This document shows, piece by piece, positions 8,004-15,214 of a stretch of 34,493 nucleotides of DNA. This DNA is from Microbacteriaceae bacterium UBA1487 (lineage in GTDB: Bacteria > Actinomycetota > Actinomycetes > Actinomycetales > Microbacteriaceae): contig DCRR01000013.1 of NCBI GenBank assembly GCA_002325245.1, forward strand, positions 45,351-79,843. The letters are read 5' to 3'. The notes below the pieces were generated by a model that did no database searches, was not told where the DNA came from, and saw only the letters and a list, made by a program, of their open reading frames with translations. A program made the position numbers and the translations under genes. Positions within the stretch are counted from its first letter, which is position 1. Each line of letters opens with the position of its first letter.

Positions 8004-8279
8004 ATGCCCACCTATTCGTATCGCTGCACCGAGTGCGGCACTGCTTTCGACATCCAGCAGGCCTTCACTGACGACTCGCTCACCGAGTGCCCGACCTGCG
8101 AGGGCAAGCTCCGCAAGCTGTTCAACGCGGTCGGGGTGACCTTCAACGGCTCGGGCTTCTATCGCACCGACAGCCGCGCCTCCTCGGGCGGCTCAGGCAG
8201 CGGCGGCTCAAGTGGCTCAAAGTCCGACTCCGGCTCCAGCTCCTCGACGCCGGCGGCGTCGACCCCGTCCGCGAGCTAG
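8004..8279 (+). CDS. FmdB-family zinc-ribbon protein
   Basis: A 91-residue protein with a single N-terminal zinc ribbon: CTEC near residues 8-11 and CPTC near residues 30-33, followed by KLRKLFNAVGVTFNGSGFYRTD, the standard FmdB ending. The remaining 35 residues are a Gly/Ser repeat tail. The family is small and regulatory by annotation only; its biochemical role is not settled. It lies 26 nt after the cyclo-ligase gene and 21 nt before mscL, so the three are probably one transcript. GAGGAC upstream of the ATG serves as ribosome site. Confidence 0.9.
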   Translation: MPTYSYRCTECGTAFDIQQAFTDDSLTECPTCEGKLRKLFNAVGVTFNGSGFYRTDSRASSGGSGSGGSSGSKSDSGSSSSTPAASTPSAS

Positions 8280-8300
8280 CCACCCTCGAAAGGAGATCCC

Positions 8301-8726
8301 GTGCTGAAGGGTTTCAAGGAATTCATCGTCCGCGGCAACGTCATCGACCTGGCGGTCGCCGTGGTGATCGGCGCGGCGTTCACCGCGATCGTCAATGCCC
8401 TCGTCTCGGGCATCTTCAACCCGATCATCGCGATCATCTTCAACGCCGACGCGATCGCGACGGTCGGCATCACCCTGCGGGAGGCGAGCGGCGACCAGGA
8501 GGCGATCGTGCTCGCCTGGGGTCTCGTGCTGTCGGCGCTCATCCAGTTCCTGCTGGTGGCCGCGGTCATCTACTTCGGCGTCGTGCTGCCGATGAACATC
8601 TTCCGCCGTCGCGCCGAGGCGCGCGCCGCGGCGGGCGAGCCGGCGGTCGCCGAGGACGTTCCGCCGACCGAGCAGGAGCTGCTGACGGAGATCCGCGACC
8701 TGCTGAAGGCCCAGTCCAGCTCCTGA
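8301..8726 (+). CDS. mscL: Large-conductance mechanosensitive channel
   Basis: Opens under membrane tension to release solutes during hypo-osmotic shock. The 141-residue protein starts MLKGFKEFIVRGNVIDLAVA, the MscL N-terminus and first pore helix. A periplasmic loop follows, then the second helix (about residues 68-98) with VLPMNIFRRR, and the cytoplasmic helix TEQELLTEIRDLL. Start is GTG 8301, with AAAGGAG six nt upstream. It is last in the cyclo-ligase-fmdB operon and is followed by a hairpin at 8730-8751. Confidence 0.97.
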   Translation: MLKGFKEFIVRGNVIDLAVAVVIGAAFTAIVNALVSGIFNPIIAIIFNADAIATVGITLREASGDQEAIVLAWGLVLSALIQFLLVAAVIYFGVVLPMNIFRRRAEARAAAGEPAVAEDVPPTEQELLTEIRDLLKAQSSS

Positions 8727-8729
8727 GCC

Positions 8730-8751
8730 GAGCGGTCCGCCGCGACCGCTC
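8730..8751. terminator. Bidirectional hairpin between mscL and the facing genes
   Basis: GAGCGGTC (8730-8737) and GACCGCTC (8744-8751) form a perfect 8-bp stem with a six-nt loop. It lies between the stop of mscL and the stop of the 72-residue minus-strand gene. No U-run follows, so it would be a U-poor terminator for both sides. Confidence 0.55.
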
Positions 8752-8752
8752 T

Positions 8753-8971
8753 CTAATAGTGCGGGGGCTTGTCGCCGCGCAGGCGATCGTCGTTCTCGCC
8801 GTCGCGATGCCGTGCGGGCTCGGCCGAGGGCGTCGGATCCGTGCCCGGCGGCGGCGCCGTTGTCACCCGGCGACGCCGTCGCGCTCGTGCGGGCGCACCG
8901 GAAACGGGATCACCCGCCACCGGCCCGTCTGACGCAGGAGGCTCGGGCGGGGTGTCAGTCGAGTCGAGCAC
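8753..8971 (-). CDS. Small basic/proline-rich protein with C-terminal PPHY motif (72 aa)
   Basis: Reading from GTG 8971 gives 72 residues: an acidic/proline start, a run of arginines near residues 29-35, VTTAPPPGTDP, and the tail GENDDRLRGDKPPHY. I recall short actinobacterial proteins ending in a similar NDxRLxxDKPPHW pattern, so the frame is likely real although no domain is known. Its first 17 bases overlap the end of the helicase-like gene, which suggests coupled translation; GGAAGA lies rather far upstream. The longer antisense-looking open frame reaching 9076 is not needed. Function unknown. Confidence 0.6.
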   Translation of the reverse strand: MLDSTDTPPEPPASDGPVAGDPVSGAPARARRRRRVTTAPPPGTDPTPSAEPARHRDGENDDRLRGDKPPHY

Positions 8972-11900
8972 CGGAGACGACCGGGATGTCTTCCGTGACG
9001 GGGCCCGCCGCGAGCCCCGCGAGCTTCGCGATGCGGTCGGCGACGGCGTCGGGGTCGCGGAACAGCTCGAAGGCATGCACGCGCGCGTAGTGCCAGCCGA
9101 GCCGACGCAGCACCTCGGGCCGCAGGCGCAGCGCGTCGCGCAGCGAGCGCCCCTGCAGCACGGCGTCGGTCTCCACCACGATGCAGGTGCCGCCGTGCGC
9201 GGCCACCAGTCCGAGCTTGCCGCGGTGGCCCAGCGCCACGCGGAGTCCGCGGGCGGCCAGTCGGCGGGCGAGGTCGACGAGCATCGGGTCGGAGTCGTCC
9301 GGCACCGGCGGCTCGGCGCGTCGCGCCTCGATCTCGGCGAGGATCTCGGCGAGCGCGATCGCGCCGTGCTCCATCCGATCGTCGTCGACGTCGCTCGGCC
9401 GGAAGCAGCTCACGATCACGAGGGAGCGGCGCGCGCGCGTCATCGCGACGGCGAGCAGTCGCGCTCCGCCCGGCTTGCCGAGGGCGCCGAAGTCGCTGAG
9501 CACCCGCCCGTGCGGGGTGCGGCCGTAGCCGATCGAGAAGATCACCCGGTCACGGCTCTGCGCGACGGCGCTCTCGATCGTCGAGACGGCGAAGGGCTCC
9601 GCTCGCTCACTCATCACGAACTCGTTCAGCGCGGGCCGTGACGGCATCGCATCGAGCACCGCCTGCATGACGCGCACGGCGTGCTTCGCGCTCGCGGTCA
9701 CCACCATGAGCGACTCGCGCGGCTTCGACTCGGCGTGGTCGATGACGAGCTCCAGCACGCGCTGCACCTCGGCGTCGATGCTCTCCACCGCTCCGGAGTC
9801 GGGGTCGGGCATTCCGGTGCCGTCGACGTAGTCGAGCACCAGACTGCCGTGGCCGAGGAAGGTTCCCGCCCACGGCAGGGCGTCGATGCGACCTCCGTAG
9901 AAGCGCCGGTTCACGAGCTCGGCGAGGTCTTCGCCTCCCGCGCGGTAGCTGCGGGTGAGGGCGAGTTCGGGCAGCAGCCCGCCGAGGCGGGCCAGGGCGG
10001 ACCGCTCGTGCAGGGCCTCGAGCTCCTCCGCCGCCAGTTCGGCATCCTCGGCGGCCAGCCCGGATCCCGGTTCGAGTCCGATCGCGAACGGCGCCGGGGT
10101 CTGGGTGACCGGGTCGCCGAAGGCGACGACCTGCGTCGCGCGGCGGATCGCGCCGACGTTCTCGGCGAGCGTGGTCGCGCCGGCGTCCAGCAGCAGCACG
10201 GTGTCGAACCGGATGGTGTCCGAGATGCGGTCGATCTCGTACGGGGAGCTGACCCAGACCGGGGCGATCGTGCGGGCGAGGTGCGGGGCGACCGCGTTCA
10301 GCCGACCCGATTCGACGTGCTCGCGGCGCAGCAGGCGCTTGAGCTCCTCCGCCTCCTCGGGCCAGTCGACGAGCCCCAGCTTCCAGTTCTCGGCCAGCTG
10401 CCAGGCGAGCAGTCGCGCGCTGCCCGCCGTGTGCGACTCGTCGACGAGGCGGAAGTCGGCCTCGAGTCGGTCGAGCACCGAGGTCTGGGCGCCGAGCAGA
10501 GCCCGGTCGGAGGCGAGCAGCGCGTCGAGCGCCGAGCGCCACCAGGCGAGCTCGAGCTCCGCTGCGAGTCGCGACTCGGGAACGTGGCGTCCCGCGAGGT
10601 CGGTGACGAGATCGCCGAGGTCAAGCTCGCGGAGGCGGCCGACGATCTCGCTGCGCTCCTGCAGGTTGTGCAGCACTTCGGAGTCCTCGGCGAGCGCCGC
10701 GACCAGCTCGGTCAGTCGGTACAGCGGCAGGCTGGCGAGCTTGTTCTCGCGCGTGACGTGGCCGAGCGGCCCGTCGAGTCCGTCCAGATCGGCCGAGACC
10801 TGCTGCCAGGCGACGTGCACGTCGGAGAGCCCGACCGGAACCTCGGGGGTGACACCCGCAGCGACGAAGCGCTGCCAGAGCATGCGCTGCTGCTGGATCT
10901 TGGTCAGCGCGGCGTGCATGTCGCCCACGTGCATGCCGGGCCGCACGTACTCCTTGGCGAGCTTCTTCAGCCGCCGCCGGTTGCCCGAGCTCATCGTCGG
11001 ATGGTCGCGGCGCGGTGCGGTCGCCAGGATCAGCTCGCTGAGCGAGCGGTCGAAGACGGCCGGGTCGAAGCGGTCGAGCGTGTCGCGGATGTCGGAGAGC
11101 AGGCGCACGTAGACGCCGAGCTCGGCGATCGTCTCGAACGGGCGCATCCGCGTCGAGCCGATGAGCCGGGTGCCGAGTTCGAGCAGTCGCGGCAGCTCCT
11201 CCGCGTGCAGCCGGCGAGCGACGTCATGAGCGCGAGCGGCCTGTTCGCCGCTGTCGAACTTGGCGCCGTACCAGGGCGAGTCGGCGGGACCGTAGCGGAA
11301 CTCGCCGAGGCGGGCGGCCTCGAGCATGGTCGCCGCGACGGCCGCGCGATCGCCGGCGATCTTCTCGACGGTCTCGCGCGGCAGGCGTGCGGTCGTGGCG
11401 GGCGGATGCGGCAGCAGCGCGAGCCGCGAGAGCTCGCTCACGCACTCGAGCACCGACACCCCGAGCACGGGGTCGGGTCGTGAGAGGGCGGCGCGGTAGT
11501 CGAGCAGCACGCCGCGCAGGCGCGAGAGCGCTTCGTCGACGTCGCCGAGGTGCGGCTGGGCGACCTTCTCGTTGCGGGCGATGCTGCGCACGATGTCTCG
11601 GCGCAGGCTGCGCGGGGTGACGGCGATCCCGCCGAGCCCGATGTCGTTCAGGCGCTGCGTGACCGAGCGGATGCTCGCCCGCCGCGCGCTCACGACGAGG
11701 ACGCGCTTGTTCTGCGCGACGAGCGCGCCGATCGCGTTGACGACGGTCTGCGTGCCGCCGGTGCCGGGCAGCGTCTTGACGACCAGGGAGTTGCCCGCGG
11801 CGATGTGCGCCACCACGTGCTCCTGCTCCGCGTCGGCGTCGAGCACGAGCAGGTCGGCCTGCGGGTCGCGGCGGTCGGGGTCGCTCACCGCGACGTCGCG

Positions 11901-12683
11901 GTGGCCCTCCTCGATCGCCCAGCGGGCGGTCGCGTTGCCGGCGAGCGCGTCGAGCACGGGATGCTCGAGGTCGTCGGCGTCGGCCACGAGCTGCGGCGCG
12001 ACTTCGGCGAAGGTGGAGACGACGAGGCGCGGTTCGACCGAGAAGTCGTCGAGGTGTCCGGTGAGCGCCCGCAGCTGATCGATGACGGCGTTCGGCTTGA
12101 AGGTTCCGTCGGCGTCGGTGAGGGCGACGAACGCGCGCGGGTCGAGTTCGATGCCGAACTGGTTCTCGAGCGCTCGGGCAAGACCGGGGTTCAGCTCGGG
12201 CATGCCGCGCAGCTTCACCTCGAAGTCGCGTCCGTGGCGTCGGATCGCGAGCGGACGCACGAGGATGGGCGCGCAGAACGTCTCGCCGTCGTGCCGCCAC
12301 CGGGCGATTCCGATGCCGAGGTGAACGGCGTCGATGCCGCGGGTGGTGGCGAGCTCCAGACCGCGGGAGGCGATCCGGTCGGCCGCGAGTCGCGCCGAGC
12401 GCAGGGCGACATCGTCGCGGATCAGCTGCGACAGCAGCGTGCTGGAGCCGGTGATGAACCGGGCCAGCCCACCCGGGTGGGTCGCACTCAGCTCGATGCG
12501 GGTCGAGGAGTGGTCGTCGAAGTGGACGAGCGGCGAGCGCCCGCCGAGTGCGGCGAGCTCGGCGCGCCAGGCGGTGCGCTGCGGGTCGGCGACATTCGCC
12601 GTCGACCAGTCCTCGCCGGCCACCGCGATCGCGTGCGGAGCCGTCATCTGGCGCTCCGCGCGCGGCGAATCGGAGTCGCTCAT
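8955..12683 (-). CDS. Superfamily-1 helicase-like protein with C-terminal restriction-endonuclease-like region
   Basis: A 1242-residue cytoplasmic protein. Residues 1-290 form a family-specific N-terminal region (HFDDHSSTRIELSATHPGGL and beyond). A P-loop-like strand-turn lies at about 298-315 (SLVVKTLPGTGGTQT), followed by a helical insertion, a motif-II-like strand near residue 830 (TVLLLDAGATT), the motif-III-like AFGDPVTQTP, and a second RecA-like lobe with SIGYGRTPHG and VAMTRARRSLVIVS. The last 100 residues resemble a Vsr/DUF559-type nuclease fold (IVVETD, EVLRRLGWHYARVHA). The Walker lysine is Gly310, and the DE of motif II is Asp-Ala. ATG 12683 has GAGGAG six nt upstream. Probably acts on nucleic acid; ATP hydrolysis is doubtful. 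Confidence 0.85.
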   Translation of the reverse strand: MSDSDSPRAERQMTAPHAIAVAGEDWSTANVADPQRTAWRAELAALGGRSPLVHFDDHSSTRIELSATHPGGLARFITGSSTLLSQLIRDDVALRSARLAADRIASRGLELATTRGIDAVHLGIGIARWRHDGETFCAPILVRPLAIRRHGRDFEVKLRGMPELNPGLARALENQFGIELDPRAFVALTDADGTFKPNAVIDQLRALTGHLDDFSVEPRLVVSTFAEVAPQLVADADDLEHPVLDALAGNATARWAIEEGHRDVAVSDPDRRDPQADLLVLDADAEQEHVVAHIAAGNSLVVKTLPGTGGTQTVVNAIGALVAQNKRVLVVSARRASIRSVTQRLNDIGLGGIAVTPRSLRRDIVRSIARNEKVAQPHLGDVDEALSRLRGVLLDYRAALSRPDPVLGVSVLECVSELSRLALLPHPPATTARLPRETVEKIAGDRAAVAATMLEAARLGEFRYGPADSPWYGAKFDSGEQAARAHDVARRLHAEELPRLLELGTRLIGSTRMRPFETIAELGVYVRLLSDIRDTLDRFDPAVFDRSLSELILATAPRRDHPTMSSGNRRRLKKLAKEYVRPGMHVGDMHAALTKIQQQRMLWQRFVAAGVTPEVPVGLSDVHVAWQQVSADLDGLDGPLGHVTRENKLASLPLYRLTELVAALAEDSEVLHNLQERSEIVGRLRELDLGDLVTDLAGRHVPESRLAAELELAWWRSALDALLASDRALLGAQTSVLDRLEADFRLVDESHTAGSARLLAWQLAENWKLGLVDWPEEAEELKRLLRREHVESGRLNAVAPHLARTIAPVWVSSPYEIDRISDTIRFDTVLLLDAGATTLAENVGAIRRATQVVAFGDPVTQTPAPFAIGLEPGSGLAAEDAELAAEELEALHERSALARLGGLLPELALTRSYRAGGEDLAELVNRRFYGGRIDALPWAGTFLGHGSLVLDYVDGTGMPDPDSGAVESIDAEVQRVLELVIDHAESKPRESLMVVTASAKHAVRVMQAVLDAMPSRPALNEFVMSERAEPFAVSTIESAVAQSRDRVIFSIGYGRTPHGRVLSDFGALGKPGGARLLAVAMTRARRSLVIVSCFRPSDVDDDRMEHGAIALAEILAEIEARRAEPPVPDDSDPMLVDLARRLAARGLRVALGHRGKLGLVAAHGGTCIVVETDAVLQGRSLRDALRLRPEVLRRLGWHYARVHAFELFRDPDAVADRIAKLAGLAAGPVTEDIPVVSGARLD

Positions 12684-12792
12684 GTCACGCTCCTCGTCGC
12701 GTCGATCCGCATACCACACGCCGCCACGATACGTCCGGATGCCCCTGATCCCCGGGACCTGGCGCGGGTTTCGCAAACTACACTTTCGAGTC

Positions 12793-14049
12793 ATGAGCGA
12801 CGCCGTCCTGACCCTGATCGGCATCCTGGCGGGTGTGGCCTCTGCCGGGTTCGTCGCGCTCACCGTGGTGGGCGTCGTCCTGCTGTCGCGCCGAGCTCGC
12901 CGCGGCGGCGCTGGCGCTCTTTCCGGGCGAACGCAAGCGGGCGCGGAGCTGCTGCGCGCCGACGACGCCCTGCGCGATGCGCGAGACGATCTGGAGTTCG
13001 CCCGAGCCCAGTTCGGCGACGACGCGACGCGCGACTTCGCTGCGCGCGTCGCGTCCGCCGAGCGAGAGCTGCGTCGCGCGTTCGAGCTGCATCAGCGTCT
13101 CGACGAGCCCGACGCGGCGACCGAGGCGCGTCGCCGGGAGTGGACGCGCGAGGTCGCCGCGATCGCCAGCCGCTCCCGCCGCACGCTCGACGAGGAGCGC
13201 CAGCGCTTCATCGCCCGCCGCGACGAGGAGGCCGGAGCCGCGGCCCTCGCGGACGAGCTGGAGAGGCGGCTCGGCGAGCTCCGCGACGAGCTTCCTGTCG
13301 CTCGGAAGCGCGTCGCGTCGCTGCGCGCCGCGTACGCGCCCGCGCTGGTCGAGGCGATCGCCGAGAACCCCGACCGCGCCGACGACGAACTGGAGAGCGT
13401 CGCGCAGCAGCTCGAGTCGACGCGGGCGACGGTGGCATCCTCACGGGTCACGGCGGTCGTCGACGCCCTGCGCGACGCCCGCGGGACGCTGGGCCGCGCC
13501 GCGAGCCTGCTCGCCGCGATCGAGCAGCGCCGCACTGAGCTCGCGGCGGCCGACGCCGGGCTCGAGACCCTGCGCGGCGAGATCGAGGAGGACCTTCGCG
13601 CGGCACGCACCGTGCGCGATGCCCCACCGGACCCGGACTCCGGCGACGCGGTCGGCCGCGCGATCGCGGCGCTCGAGTCGGCACTCGCCGCGGCTCGCGA
13701 GACCACGGGCGCGCGGCGGGACCCGGTCGCCGCGCTCGACGCGCTCGTCGACGCCAGCGCCGCGCTCGACGTGTCGGTCGCCGCGGCGCGCAATCAGCAG
13801 CAGCGGCTCGAGGGGGCGCGCGGCGCGCTCGCCGGTGCGCTGCTCTCGGCGCGCACCCAGATCGCGGCGGCGCGGGAGCTGATCGGCTCCCGCCGCTCGG
13901 GGGTGAGCGCTCGCACCCGGCTCGCCGAGGCCGAGCGGCAACTGCTGCTCGCCGAGAACGAGGCGGACCCGGTCGAGGCTCTCGACGCCGCCCGGCGCGC
14001 GCAGACCCATGCTCGCGATGCGGACGCCCTCGCCCGCTACCGCGGCTGA
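12793..14049 (+). CDS. Membrane-anchored coiled-coil protein (418 aa)
   Basis: One N-terminal transmembrane segment (about residues 6-33, ending SRRARR) is followed by almost 380 residues of Ala/Arg/Glu/Asp-rich helix with heptad character. There is no enzymatic motif. The arrangement resembles the part that follows the TPM domain in some actinobacterial TPM-domain proteins, but the TPM domain itself is absent. It should therefore be treated as an anchored coiled-coil protein of unknown role, perhaps structural at the envelope. ATG 12793 is preceded by TACACT at 12779-12784 with eight nt between, so the leader is at most one or two nt. The gene is divergent from the helicase-like gene across a 109-nt gap. 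Confidence 0.8.
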   Translation: MSDAVLTLIGILAGVASAGFVALTVVGVVLLSRRARRGGAGALSGRTQAGAELLRADDALRDARDDLEFARAQFGDDATRDFAARVASAERELRRAFELHQRLDEPDAATEARRREWTREVAAIASRSRRTLDEERQRFIARRDEEAGAAALADELERRLGELRDELPVARKRVASLRAAYAPALVEAIAENPDRADDELESVAQQLESTRATVASSRVTAVVDALRDARGTLGRAASLLAAIEQRRTELAAADAGLETLRGEIEEDLRAARTVRDAPPDPDSGDAVGRAIAALESALAAARETTGARRDPVAALDALVDASAALDVSVAAARNQQQRLEGARGALAGALLSARTQIAAARELIGSRRSGVSARTRLAEAERQLLLAENEADPVEALDAARRAQTHARDADALARYRG

Positions 14050-14060
14050 CAGACGCGAAA

Positions 14061-14090
14061 CGGCCCCGCGATCCGAAGATCACGGGGCCG
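14061..14090. terminator. Bidirectional hairpin between convergent genes
   Basis: CGGCCCCG (14061-14068) pairs with CGGGGCCG (14083-14090); after one mismatch, GATC pairs with GATC around a CGAA loop. It lies between the stop of the coiled-coil gene and that of the HesB-like gene and would serve both. No U-run is present. Confidence 0.65.
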
Positions 14091-14111
14091 ATCGATGTCG
14101 GAAGGTCGCGC

Positions 14112-14399
14112 CTACGCGGTCGGTCCGCTGATCGCGAAGCGCACGGAGCCGTCTTCGGCGACCTGCGCGTCGAGGGTCTTGTCGTCGAGCACCTGCGCGG
14201 CGCTCGGCTCGAGGAAGACGCGCGCGCCGTCCTTCTCGACGACCGCGTCGGTCGCCTCGGGCGACGGGGCCACGGTCACCTGGAACTCGGTCTCGGGCGT
14301 TCCGGTGCCCTGGATGCGCAGGCCTCCGGTCTCGGTCGTCGGCGACTGGGCGACGATGGTGTTGATCACAGTGCTCGCGGTCTCGGTCAAAGTCAGCAT
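14112..14399 (-). CDS. HesB/IscA-like protein lacking cysteines
   Basis: A 95-residue protein that aligns by eye with the A-type carrier (HesB/IscA/ErpA) fold: N-terminal helix LTLTETASTVINTIV, GLRIQGTG, a central VFLEPSAAQVLDDKTLD and a C-terminal strand ending FAISGPTA. A-type carriers bind iron or Fe-S clusters through three conserved cysteines, but this protein has none. It cannot be a normal Fe-S carrier and probably has another role. ATG 14399 has AAAGGA about seven nt upstream. A possible promoter reads TTGAGA (14462-14457), 17 nt, AATCGT (14439-14434), overlapping the inverted repeat GATTC-CGA-GAATC at 14436-14448. Confidence 0.8.
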   Translation of the reverse strand: MLTLTETASTVINTIVAQSPTTETGGLRIQGTGTPETEFQVTVAPSPEATDAVVEKDGARVFLEPSAAQVLDDKTLDAQVAEDGSVRFAISGPTA

Positions 14400-14615
14400 G
14401 AAGGGTCCTTTCGGGGATTCCGTCGAGCCAGCCACGATTCCGAGAATCCCTGCCCGTCTCAACCTCTGCGGTAGACGTGGAGGGAATTCACACCTGGCGA
14501 CGGCAGCGGATGCGGCGCGATCGGATCCCGAGCGTGCGCTGTGCATCACGGGGGCCGCGTTGTCGTCGCCCGGCCCGCGGCGTAGCGTGACACCACGCGA
14601 TGCAAGGAGGCCGCG

Positions 14616-15086
14616 ATGTCTGCGCCGACGCCCGAACCCGAGATCGTCACCCTCGAGCCGACCCCCGTGGCGGTTCTCCGCGAGACGGTCCCCATGGCCG
14701 AGCTGACCGAGTACTTCGGCCGGGCATTCGAGAAGACGATGGCTGTCGCCGAGCAGCAGTCGATCGCCCTCGCTGGACCCCCGCTCGCGGTCTACTACGG
14801 GATGCCCGGCGAGACGGCCGACCTCGGCGGCGGGTTCCCGACCGAGCGCCTGGTCGATGCCTACGACGGGGTCACCGGCGACACGCTGCCGGGCGGCCGT
14901 GCCGTTCAGCTCGTGCACGTCGGCAGCTACGACGGGCTGACCCAGACCTACGACCGGCTCATGGCCTGGATCGAGGAGCAGAAGCTGTCGGTGCAGCCGA
15001 CGATGTGGGAGATCTACCTGACCGAGCCGGACCCTGCAAACCCGGAGGCGACCCTCACCCGGATCGTGTGGCCGATCGCCGAATAG
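14616..15086 (+). CDS. GyrI-like small-molecule-binding domain protein
   Basis: A stand-alone 156-residue domain of the GyrI-like / AraC effector-binding family (SHS2-type barrel), which usually binds hydrophobic small molecules in the cytoplasm. Supporting features are VAVLRETVPMAELTEYFGRAF, the central PLAVYYGMPGE, RAVQLVHVGSYDGLTQTYDRL and the C-terminal MWEIYLTEP. No DNA-binding domain is fused to it. AAGGAGG lies five nt before ATG 14616, and TAGCGT at 14583-14588 is a likely -10. It is divergent from the HesB-like gene and converges on the lipoprotein gene downstream. The ligand is unknown. Confidence 0.85.
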   Translation: MSAPTPEPEIVTLEPTPVAVLRETVPMAELTEYFGRAFEKTMAVAEQQSIALAGPPLAVYYGMPGETADLGGGFPTERLVDAYDGVTGDTLPGGRAVQLVHVGSYDGLTQTYDRLMAWIEEQKLSVQPTMWEIYLTEPDPANPEATLTRIVWPIAE

Positions 15087-15135
15087 CGCACCCGGCCGCC
15101 GGGAGCGCCACCAGCCTTTTCGGAGCGCTTGACAG

Positions 15136-15190
15136 CGGCGCTGACCGCCACCGAACCGGTCAGCCGGGAGATCGGTGGCGGCCAGCGCCG
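15136..15190. terminator. Long 19-bp inverted repeat between convergent genes
   Basis: Arms 15136-15154 and 15172-15190 pair over 19 positions with one mismatch (A15144/C15182). The loop can form a further CCGG/CCGG stem. It lies between the stops of the GyrI-like gene and the Cthe_2159-like gene and would be a strong stem for either transcript, again without a U-run. GCTGACC 15140-15146 can alternatively pair with GGTCAGC 15158-15164. Confidence 0.65.
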
Positions 15191-15214
15191 AAGGTGCTGC
15201 GATGGGGGTGACGA

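Noticed and set aside
9681..11483. Plus-strand frame of 600 codons opposite the helicase-like gene
   Set aside because: No recognisable domain, shadow-type composition, and no ribosome site; the minus strand holds a coherent protein.
11387..11620. Possible small genes inside the helicase-like gene
   Set aside because: They are low-complexity Arg/Ala frames with no start context.
8955..12683. A defence island around the helicase/nuclease protein
   Set aside because: Neighbours are mscL, a small protein and a coiled-coil protein; no methylase, toxin, integrase or other defence gene is nearby.
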